64,000 nucleotides of DNA from Pyramidobacter porci (GTDB lineage: Bacteria > Synergistota > Synergistia > Synergistales > Dethiosulfovibrionaceae), in the NCBI RefSeq assembly GCF_009695745.1, contig NZ_VUNH01000010.1, positions 78,954-142,953 of the forward strand, given 5' to 3'. The notes under the pieces are model-generated. The model searched no databases and had not been told where the DNA came from. It saw only the letters and a program-made list of their open reading frames with translations. This document shows, piece by piece, positions 50,437 to 60,000 of this stretch (position 1 is its first letter; each line of letters begins with the position of its first letter). Position numbers and translations under genes: made by a program.

Positions 50437-51555
50437 ATGCTGTATGAAATCCACATGCTTAAGAACTACCCGCCTGCGAACCTGAACCGCGACGATACCG
50501 GTATGCCCAAGACCTGCTACTTCGGCGGCGCCCAGCGCGGACGCATCTCCAGCCAGTGCCTGAAGCGCGCGTGGCGCACGTCGTCCCTTTTCGGTCAATT
50601 TCTTGGTCAGATGGGAATTCGTACCCGCAAGCTGCCCGAGCTGGTCGCGGAAGAACTGAAGAAACGTGGCACTGGCGCAGACATTGCCGATGCCATCAAG
50701 AAAGCTGTTTCCGGCATCGCCAACAAAGAAGGCAAAGAAAACAAAGACCTCATCACTTCCCAAATCGTCTTTTACGCCGTCGAAGACATCGTTGCCGTTG
50801 CCGACGCTGTAGAGACACTTCTGAAAAAGAATGCCATGAAAGGTAATAACATCAAAGCCAAGGAAATCCTTGAACAAATCAAGGACGCAGACATTCGCCC
50901 CTTAACGCTCGATATCGCGCTTTTCGGGCGCATGGTCACGTCGCCAGCCTTTGCCGACGTCGAAGCGGCCGTGCAGACCGCTCACGCGATTTCCACTCAC
51001 CCTGTCAACCCTGAAAGCGATTACTTCACAGCTGTTGACGATCTTGTTTCGCAAGCTGACGACCTTGATCCCGCTGCCGGGGGCGCAGGCATGATCGGCG
51101 AGATCGACTATAACTCCTGTTGCTATTACCACTATATCGCGATCGACACCGATGTGCTGAAGCAGAACCTTGTCAACTCGCCGGAAGCGCAAAAATTAAT
51201 GGATGAAGTTCTGCCGGCTTTTATCCAAATCATGGCCTATACCGACCCGTCAGGCAAACAGAACAGCTTCGCCAGCCATGTGCTGCCCGAATTGCTCTGC
51301 GTCGAGATCAAGGAGAAAAAGATCCCCGTTTCCTACGCCAACGCCTACGCGTCCCCTGTGAACTTTTCCGCCTCCGGCAGGGTTATTGGAGACAGCGTCA
51401 AAGCGTTAGTCGAGGAAATTAACAGAATCGACGAAAGTTATGGTCTTGAAGTAAAACACCGTTTCTGGTTCTCGCCGCGAATCAAAGACGAGCAGCCCCG
51501 AAAATGCGAAATCGCTCAGAACATGGGGGAATTACTGCTCAAATGCCGTCAATAA
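50437..51555 (+). CDS. cas7: Cascade backbone subunit Cas7 (Cse4/CasC)
   Basis: RNA-binding backbone subunit of Cascade, 372 residues, polymerising along the crRNA. The start LYEIHMLKNYPPANLNRDDT, then GMPKTCYFGGAQRGRISSQC followed by LKRAWR (about 22-48), is the highly conserved Cas7e opening. IDYNSCCYYHYIAIDTDVL (about 226-244) and the end region KHRFWFSPRIKDEQ are as expected. GGAGGAAG ribosome site lies in the cse2 end. Gap of 2 nt to cse2. Confidence 0.95.
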   Translation: MLYEIHMLKNYPPANLNRDDTGMPKTCYFGGAQRGRISSQCLKRAWRTSSLFGQFLGQMGIRTRKLPELVAEELKKRGTGADIADAIKKAVSGIANKEGKENKDLITSQIVFYAVEDIVAVADAVETLLKKNAMKGNNIKAKEILEQIKDADIRPLTLDIALFGRMVTSPAFADVEAAVQTAHAISTHPVNPESDYFTAVDDLVSQADDLDPAAGGAGMIGEIDYNSCCYYHYIAIDTDVLKQNLVNSPEAQKLMDEVLPAFIQIMAYTDPSGKQNSFASHVLPELLCVEIKEKKIPVSYANAYASPVNFSASGRVIGDSVKALVEEINRIDESYGLEVKHRFWFSPRIKDEQPRKCEIAQNMGELLLKCRQ

Positions 51556-51579
51556 AACGGCGAAAAGAGGAAAACTACC

Positions 51580-52233
51580 ATGAAACTGCTTTTTCTGCGC
51601 CTTGAAGGCGTCATGCAAAGCTGGGGCGAACATTCAAAATGGGATGAACGCGACAGCGCCCTGATGCCCACAAAGTCCGGCGTCGTTGGACTGCTGGCCT
51701 GCGCGCTTGGTTATCCGCGCGGTGATATGCGCATCAATGAACTCTCGCATAAGTTGAATATGGCAGCGCGCGCCGATCGTGCCGGCAACATCATGATAGA
51801 TTTTCATACTGTTCAAGGTATGCCCATGCTTAATTCGGAGGGGAAGAAACGTTCAGGAAACACGATCACTTCCCACCGGCAGTACTTACAGGACGCTTCA
51901 TTCCTTGTCGTTCTGTCCGGTGCGGAGGACATTCTTGAAAACTGCGCCGCAGCGTTGGAATCGCCCGTCTGCCCTCCTTTTCTGGGGCGCAAAAGCTGCC
52001 CGCCGTCGCTGCCCATGATTGCTGACCTGAACGACCGCTACGCCAGCGTTGAAGAGGCTCTCGAACAGTATCCGCGCGCTGACCGCAGCCACGGGCGGCT
52101 GATGACTCAGCGGGAAGATCCTGCTGGAATGGCGGTGCGCATGGACTGTCTGGTCAGCTCTGCCGAACGCCGTTTTGCCCGCCGCAATATTATTATCGGC
52201 AACGTGAATCCGCCGGAGGTGAACAATTCATGA
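51580..52233 (+). CDS. cas5: Cascade subunit Cas5e (CasD)
   Basis: Binds the 5' handle of crRNA in Cascade, 217 residues. Conserved opening LFLRLEGVMQSWGEHSKWDE (about 3-22), then RDSALMPTKSGVVGLLACALG (about 23-43) and TSHRQYLQDASFLVVLSG (about 92-109). The tail RRFARRNIIIGNVNPPEV is family-typical. Ends with a 4-bp overlap with cas6e. Confidence 0.94.
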   Translation: MKLLFLRLEGVMQSWGEHSKWDERDSALMPTKSGVVGLLACALGYPRGDMRINELSHKLNMAARADRAGNIMIDFHTVQGMPMLNSEGKKRSGNTITSHRQYLQDASFLVVLSGAEDILENCAAALESPVCPPFLGRKSCPPSLPMIADLNDRYASVEEALEQYPRADRSHGRLMTQREDPAGMAVRMDCLVSSAERRFARRNIIIGNVNPPEVNNS

Positions 52234-52841
52234 TCCTGACAAAAATCAGCTTGGAGCTTCGGCACCCTTCCGTTCGCCAGTGCCTGCGCAACTGTCAGGA
52301 CATGCACCGCAACCTGATGAGCGCCTTTGGCGGTATGGCGCGAGCGGAAAACTCGCTGCTGTACCGCCTCGTGCCGCGGAAAGACAGCGTCGATCTCTAC
52401 CTCTCCAGCGAAAAATGTCCCCATGCGGAGGCGCTTGGCAAAAACGGCTTTACAGTTGTCGCGCAGCGCTCGCTCGATCCGCTGAAAAAAATCTTTGTCG
52501 CCGGCAGTCGCTGGCGCTTCGACCTTGTCGCCATGCCGGGCAAAAAAGAGAACTCCGAGCGGAAGAACAGCCGCCGCGTTTTCTTGCGTACGCCTGAAGA
52601 ACGCGCGGCATGGCTGACGCGCAAGGGAGAACAGAACGGATTTCGCGTGCTGGGCGTTCAGGAGTGGGGCGAAAGCAACGTATGGGGATCGCGCGGAGAC
52701 AGCCCGTTGAGTTTTGTCTCCGTCCACTTTTCGGGTGTACTTGAGGTGACCGACAGCGGTCGTTTCTGGAGCGGCTACTGCCATGGCATAGGGGCAGAAC
52801 GCGCTTATGGCATGGGAATGCTTCTGATCACCCGCCCCTAA
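52230..52841 (+). CDS. cas6e: CRISPR RNA endoribonuclease Cas6e (CasE)
   Basis: Processes the pre-crRNA at the base of each repeat hairpin and stays bound to the 3' handle; 203 residues. Catalytic histidine His26 in CQDMHRNLMSAFGG (His20 equivalent of E. coli). The glycine-rich C-terminal loop GIGAERAYGMGMLLI (about 187-201) is the Cas6 signature. The cognate repeat has a strong hairpin (CCCCAC-GCAC-GTGGGG). Ribosome site CGGAGGTGAACAATTC. Confidence 0.95.
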   Translation: MILTKISLELRHPSVRQCLRNCQDMHRNLMSAFGGMARAENSLLYRLVPRKDSVDLYLSSEKCPHAEALGKNGFTVVAQRSLDPLKKIFVAGSRWRFDLVAMPGKKENSERKNSRRVFLRTPEERAAWLTRKGEQNGFRVLGVQEWGESNVWGSRGDSPLSFVSVHFSGVLEVTDSGRFWSGYCHGIGAERAYGMGMLLITRP

Positions 52842-52845
52842 GAAA

Positions 52846-53778
52846 ATGCCCAAAGACCTGCATATTCTCCCCAAACTGCGCGACAGTCTGACGTTTATCT
52901 ACGTCGAACACGCTATTATCGAACAGGACAATCTTTCCATCGTCCGCATTACCAAAGAAGGACGCACTCCCATACCAATCGCCGCCATGACCGTTCTCCT
53001 GATCGGCCCGGGAGTGTCGATCACGCATGCTGCCGTAAAGGCCATTTGTGATAACGGCTGCATGGCTATCTGGTGCGGAGAGCGCGCCGCGCGCTTTTAT
53101 GCCGCCGGCATGGGCGAGACGCGCAGCGCCAAGAACCTGCTGCACCAAGCGGCTCTCTGTATGGATCCTCAAAGGCACATGGACGTCGTGAGACGCATGT
53201 ATATCCGACGTTTCTCTAAAATCGAGTATAAAGACATGACGTTGCAGCAGCTTCGCGGCATGGAAGGCATACGCATGCGCGAAGCCTATCGCCTTGCTTC
53301 CAAAACGTCAGGAATACCGTGGAAAAGGAGAGACTACAAACAGACCGACTGGGACGACGCCGACCCTATCAACAAAGCCCTTTCCATGGCAAACGCGATT
53401 CTCTACGGCCTTTGCCAGGCCGCTATCGTCTCGCTGGGCTATTCTCCGGGACTCGGCTTCATCCACACCGGTAAAATGCTCTCGTTTGTCTACGATATCG
53501 CCGATCTTTACAAAGCCGAAACGACCATCCCTGCCGCTTTTGCCGCTGTCAAAAGCATGAGCGGTACGCTCCCGCTCGACAGACAGGTTCGCATTGCCTG
53601 CCGCAGTTATTTCAGCACAGCTCAAGTCCTCAAGCGTCTTCCCATCGATATCGACTGGATATTTCAGGTCGAATGTCCTTCCGAAGAAACCATCGCCGCC
53701 AATATCGGCGACCTCTGGAATGGTTCGGAAGATGAAATTGTCGTCGGCGGCAAAAATTATGCGGGGATTTTACAATGA
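52846..53778 (+). CDS. cas1: CRISPR integrase Cas1e
   Basis: Spacer integrase catalytic subunit, 310 residues. The metal-binding residues can be placed: Glu140 (LRGMEGIRMREAY), His207 (GFIHTGK), Asp217 and Asp220 (FVYDIADLYK), matching E. coli Glu141, His208, Asp218 and Asp221. So the adaptation machinery looks active. The usual I-E opening (LPKLRDSLTFIYVEHAIIEQ) is present. Four nt after cas6e with little room for a ribosome site, so translation is probably coupled; 4-bp overlap with cas2. Confidence 0.95.
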   Translation: MPKDLHILPKLRDSLTFIYVEHAIIEQDNLSIVRITKEGRTPIPIAAMTVLLIGPGVSITHAAVKAICDNGCMAIWCGERAARFYAAGMGETRSAKNLLHQAALCMDPQRHMDVVRRMYIRRFSKIEYKDMTLQQLRGMEGIRMREAYRLASKTSGIPWKRRDYKQTDWDDADPINKALSMANAILYGLCQAAIVSLGYSPGLGFIHTGKMLSFVYDIADLYKAETTIPAAFAAVKSMSGTLPLDRQVRIACRSYFSTAQVLKRLPIDIDWIFQVECPSEETIAANIGDLWNGSEDEIVVGGKNYAGILQ

Positions 53779-54050
53779 CTCTCATTACGATGGAAAACGT
53801 TCCTGAAAGTCTGCGCGGGGAATGCACCCGTTTTCTACTTGAAGTCAAAGCCGGCGTTTTTCTTGGAACCGTCAGCGCCGCCGTACGTAATCTTCTTTGG
53901 GAAAAAGTGAAAGAAAACGCTAGAAGCGGCGCTGCTATTCTCGCTTATTCCTATCCTAATGAGCAGGGGTTCGTTCTGGAAATGCATGGCGATCCCAGAC
54001 GTAAAGTTGTAGACATAGACGGTCTTAGTTTGATACAAACTCGACAATAA
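53775..54050 (+). CDS. cas2: Cas2e, adaptation complex subunit
   Basis: Structural subunit of the Cas1-Cas2 integrase, 91 residues of the E. coli-like Cas2e type: ITMENVPESLRGECTRFLLE (about 4-23), VKAGVFLGTVSAAVRNLLW (about 24-42) and the terminal VDIDGLSLIQTRQ. It appears complete compared with the usual 94-100 residues. Its stop is only 16 bp before the first CRISPR repeat, so its 3' end occupies the place where a leader with promoter and IHF site normally lies. Confidence 0.94.
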   Translation: MTLITMENVPESLRGECTRFLLEVKAGVFLGTVSAAVRNLLWEKVKENARSGAAILAYSYPNEQGFVLEMHGDPRRKVVDIDGLSLIQTRQ

Positions 54051-54066
54051 CCGGCTTTGTCGAAGT

Positions 54067-57000
54067 ATTTACCCCACGCACGTGGGGTTGAACCGGCAGT
54101 GAGGCGGAATTGACTGTTGTTTTCTTCATTTACCCCACGCACGTGGGGTTGAACCGGCGCTGAACATTGTGAAGCCGCGTCTCTCCGAATTTACCCCACG
54201 CACGTGGGGTTGAACCGCGGGCCGAGATGTGGTGGAGGATGAGGGAATGATTTACCCCACGCACGTGGGGTTGAACCGAGGTTAGCTTTGATCTGTGAGT
54301 TGATCGCTGTATTTACCCCACGCACGTGGGGTTGAACCGCACAGTGTAATGTTGTCAATAGTTTGCGTGTTGATTTACCCCACGCACGTGGGGTTGAACC
54401 GGAAGCCGCTTGCTGCCGCTGTCCGGCCGCGTCCATTTACCCCACGCACGTGGGGTTGAACCGCTACAGCAGATAGTGGTGGAGACGTCACAGAAATTTA
54501 CCCCACGCACGTGGGGTTGAACCGAACGACCGTCAATATCGTTAAAGGCAAATGCCTCATTTACCCCACGCACGTGGGGTTGAACCGGAAATGACGGCGC
54601 GCGAGGTTATCGAGCGGCACATTTACCCCACGCACGTGGGGTTGAACCGAGTGGTGGGGCGGTCTGTGGGTGAAGATCAAAATTTACCCCACGCACGTGG
54701 GGTTGAACCGTTCAGCGCCGTGACGACGCCCTGGCTGTTCAGATTTACCCCACGCACGTGGGGTTGAACCGCACACAATCAGCGCATCTTTTACAGTCAT
54801 GGGGATTTACCCCACGCACGTGGGGTTGAACCGTATTCATCTCGCAGCTCAGTCCACGAGACCCACATTTACCCCACGCACGTGGGGTTGAACCGCGGAG
54901 ATAGCCGTCAAGGTCCTTCTTGGCGATCATTTACCCCACGCACGTGGGGTTGAACCGTGAATTGGGAAACATAATCTTGCCCAGATCGGATTTACCCCAC
55001 GCACGTGGGGTTGAACCGCGAGCCGGGCTAGAGATGCAGGCGCAGCAATACATTTACCCCACGCACGTGGGGTTGAACCGAGGATTTAGCTGCGTTCGAC
55101 CGCGAGGAAACCATTTACCCCACGCACGTGGGGTTGAACCGAGTGGAACGGCGAAACCGATGAAAAACAGAGGTGATTTACCCCACGCACGTGGGGTTGA
55201 ACCGCTATGTGCCCGGCCCCGCTTTTTTCCGCTTTGATTTACCCCACGCACGTGGGGTTGAACCGATCCTCATGGGAGAATCCCGCCTTACCTCCTGCAT
55301 TTACCCCACGCACGTGGGGTTGAACCGAGAGGGCATACGGTGATACGCCTTAATCATCAATTTACCCCACGCACGTGGGGTTGAACCGCTCAAGCCAGCA
55401 TATAAGGTAAAGGATAAATCAATTTACCCCACGCACGTGGGGTTGAACCGGATAATACGCAAACTATCGGCGCTATTACGTTGATTTACCCCACGCACGT
55501 GGGGTTGAACCGCCAGTGCGTTAGACTCGCGTTGGATTTGCGATAATTTACCCCACGCACGTGGGGTTGAACCGATTACAATCGTCGCGCAGAACTTCCG
55601 CGACCACCATTTACCCCACGCACGTGGGGTTGAACCGCGTAATGGCGTTAATACTTTGCGTATTATCGTAATTTACCCCACGCACGTGGGGTTGAACCGC
55701 TAACTTACTAAGGGCCTCAGACAGTGCCGCATTTACCCCACGCACGTGGGGTTGAACCGTCCGTGATATCCACCGTGAGCACGGGTTCTTCATTTACCCC
55801 ACGCACGTGGGGTTGAACCGCCCCTGTTCACCCTGCGGGCCTTGGATACCTCATTTACCCCACGCACGTGGGGTTGAACCGCGACGCCGCGCCGCCTCCT
55901 CTGACGTTCGAGCATTTACCCCACGCACGTGGGGTTGAACCGGGTGCCGTGTCGTCGAAGACCCAGTGGGGTATCATTTACCCCACGCACGTGGGGTTGA
56001 ACCGTACTTGAGGCCGACGCCGCAGCGCAGGAAGAGCATTTACCCCACGCACGTGGGGTTGAACCGCCCGCGCCAGTTGTTGTGACGTCTAGTGGAGAAA
56101 TTTACCCCACGCACGTGGGGTTGAACCGGTGACAGTCACAGCGATCAACTCGCAAATCAAATTTACCCCACGCACGTGGGGTTGAACCGTCACGACCGTA
56201 GCGCTCGAATATGCGGGTGCTATTTACCCCACGCACGTGGGGTTGAACCGGCTGACGAGAGGCCCGAAGCCTACGATGAGACGATTTACCCCACGCACGT
56301 GGGGTTGAACCTTCATGCCGCCTTTGTAGATCTTGTCGCTGCCGATTTACCCCACGCACGTGGGGTTGAACCGTGAGGTGATCAGGAGGGGCTCTATCCC
56401 CTCCTATTTACCCCACGCACGTGGGGTTGAACCGAATTGATACTAGCAGCACTCGCACCGGCGAGATCATTTACCCCACGCACGTGGGGTTGAACCGACG
56501 TCGACTCCAAATCTGCTTGTCCGGAAAATATTTACCCCACGCACGTGGGGTTGAACCTATCTCGCGTTGATGAGACTTTCTATGCTCTTCCATTTACCCC
56601 ACGCACGTGGGGTTGAACCGCGTTTTCCTGATGATAGGATTCGTTATTATCATATTTACCCCACGCACGTGGGGTTGAACCGGTGATGGTCCTGATAGCG
56701 ATAATTTGTTTAAGATTTACCCCACGCACGTGGGGTTGAACCGGCCCAAGTCGCCGACGAGTTTTACACATACAGCCATTTACCCCACGCACGTGGGGTT
56801 GAACCGATCACCGTCTTGCCGCTGCCCGTCGGCAGGGAATTTACCCCACGCACGTGGGGTTGAACCGACGCGCTGCCAGCCGTAACGTGTTAAAACCATA
56901 ATTTACCCCACGCACGTGGGGTTGAACCGTAGAACGGGCAGTAAGTGTAGTGCGCCATTATTATTTACCCCACGCACGTGGGGTTGAACCGAATCCGGCG

Positions 57001-60000
57001 ACGTCTCTGCAGTGGGCTGGAGAGATTTACCCCACGCACGTGGGGTTGAACCGATCGACAGACAAACCGGAAAGAGTAGTAGTATTATTTACCCCACGCA
57101 CGTGGGGTTGAACCAGAGACATGATTATTTCACATCGTGTCTGCCGTGGATTTACCCCACGCACGTGGGGTTGAACCGGCAAGCTGACGGAAATCTCGAT
57201 GGACGGGCTGAATTTACCCCACGCACGTGGGGTTGAACCGAGACGGTCAGCTTCCAGATCTTGAGCGACATCATTTACCCCACGCACGTGGGGTTGAACC
57301 GCGGACGTCGTCGCTTACGAAATCCGCGAAGGAATTTACCCCACGCACGTGGGGTTGAACCGGTCGGGCAGTTTTTGCGCGGCAAAATGCCGCATTTACC
57401 CCACGCACGTGGGGTTGAACCGTTTATAGGCACCGCCGAGGCGGCGGCGATCCTCATTTACCCCACGCACGTGGGGTTGAACCGAATCATCGCCCCCGAC
57501 GGATGGGTTTAAATGCCATTTACCCCACGCACGTGGGGTTGAACCGCCGCGATCATGACGCCGACGTATGCCAGCGCCCATTTACCCCACGCACGTGGGG
57601 TTGAACCGGTTCTTTGCGCTCGATGCGGTTATGGACAGACCATTTACCCCACGCACGTGGGGTTGAACCGGTCAACCCGTGGATCCGCGACCATCTCGAC
57701 GCCATTTACCCCACGCACGTGGGGTTGAACCGTGCTCGTGGCCGACGTAGGGGATGCATTGTGCCCATTTACCCCACGCACGTGGGGTTGAACCGGACGG
57801 CTGGCTGCGTCTCAATGTCGGCCGAAAGATTTACCCCACGCACGTGGGGTTGAACCGGGACGGCCTATCTGCTCGACCTGCTCAGCACCATTTACCCCAC
57901 GCACGTGGGGTTGAACCGCAGGCCGCTCCGGCGTAGGGGCAGGCGTTGCATTTACCCCACGCACGTGGGGTTGAACCGATTCTCGAATTTTTCAGCAAGA
58001 TGCCATATATCATTTACCCCACGCACGTGGGGTTGAACCGTAACCTCGCCTATAGTACTAAAACCATAGGGCCATTTACCCCACGCACGTGGGGTTGAAC
58101 CGTGTGCTAGGCCGATGCCGGTGTATAGCGTCCCATTTACCCCACGCACGTGGGGTTGAACCGCCTGGCTGTTTTTCTGCGCAGGCGTAGAGCACATTTA
58201 CCCCACGCACGTGGGGTTGAACCGCCATTTGCCGTTCCGCAGATGCCTGAGCTGCCATTTACCCCACGCACGTGGGGTTGAACCGTGAGGTAGCCAAAAC
58301 AGGATTCAAACCAGCCTATTTACCCCACGCACGTGGGGTTGAACCGAATGGCGATGTCCACGTTCGGATCCGGATGACATTTACCCCACGCACGTGGGGT
58401 TGAACCCAAGGGGCCGATGAAGAAGATAAAAGCGGATCTGATTTACCCCACGCACGTGGGGTTGAACCGCATAACGCGAAAGTCGGCGGCAGCCCGCGGA
58501 GCATTTACCCCACGCACGTGGGGTTGAACCGCACTCGTCCCCAGCGATGCTCAACCGTGAACGCATTTACCCCACGCACGTGGGGTTGAACCGTAGATGT
58601 CGTGGTTCGCGCCGGAGCGCTTGAAATTTACCCCACGCACGTGGGGTTGAACCGTCGCATTCGTCGATGCGTTGACCGTCTTTGCCCATTTACCCCACGC
58701 ACGTGGGGTTGAACCGAGCGACCGCGTGCGGAACGTCGAGGCGGTGTGCATTTACCCCACGCACGTGGGGTTGAACCGAGCGACCGCGTGCGGAACGTCG
58801 AGGCGGTGTGCATTTACCCCACGCACGTGGGGTTGAACCGACGGAGGCCTTCTCTGCCGGCCATGCGCAAGCATTTACCCCACGCACGTGGGGTTGAACC
58901 GAGAAATGTGGCTTATCGAGGACAACGAAGAGAATTTACCCCACGCACGTGGGGTTGAACCGAGACCAGGGACAAATAGCTTTCGAATTCGGCCATTTAC
59001 CCCACGCACGTGGGGTTGAACCGAGGACGAGGCCGCCGGCGGGCGCCGCGGCGCGATTTACCCCACGCACGTGGGGTTGAACCGGCTATCGCTGACCTTG
59101 TAGAGGATAAACTCAAATTTACCCCACGCACGTGGGGTTGAACCGAAAATCTGACGCTCGTGAAAAAAATGATTCCCCATTTACCCCACGCACGTGGGGT
59201 TGAACCGCGGAGCGCCGGCGCGACGGATCTCGACGGCCATTTACCCCACGCACGTGGGGTTGAACCGCGCGGGCTGTCGTCGCCGGATTTGGCGGACGCG
59301 ATTTACCCCACGCACGTGGGGTTGAACCGGACGGCTGGCTGCGTCTCAATGTCGGCCGAAAGATTTACCCCACGCACGTGGGGTTGAACCGCGGCGATGA
59401 GGATAAGGACGGCAAAATCGAGGAATTTACCCCACGCACGTGGGGTTGAACCGCTGCAGCAAATTGCGGTCGAGACGTCGCAGAGATTTACCCCACGCAC
59501 GTGGGGTTGAACCGGCAAAAGTCACCACCACAGCGCACGAATATGAATTTACCCCACGCACGTGGGGTTGAACCTATCCGGCGAACGCGGTTATCGGCTT
59601 GCGGGACATTTACCCCACGCACGTGGGGTTGAACCGCATTGGCAAAGCTGTCCATTTCTTTGACGCCCCATTTACCCCACGCACGTGGGGTTGAACCGCA
59701 TACGATCCTTTGGAATTATAGGAGGAAACGCATTTACCCCACGCACGTGGGGTTGAACCGTACTCGAGGACGACGCCGCTTCACGGGAAGAGCATTTACC
59801 CCACGCACGTGGGGTTGAACCGTCGAAGCGGAATGGATTATTTATAAACTCCAGCATTTACCCCACGCACGTGGGGTTGAACCGCCAGCTTTCCGGAGAT
59901 CATCCACTTGCCACTGAATTTACCCCACGCACGTGGGGTTGAACCGCAAGTTGGCCTTGATCTGTGAGTTGATTGAGGATTTACCCCACGCACGTGGGGT

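Noticed and set aside
45824..54050. A novel CRISPR subtype or extra ancillary cas gene
   Set aside because: All eight genes are standard type I-E in standard order with catalytic residues present; no additional gene lies within the operon.
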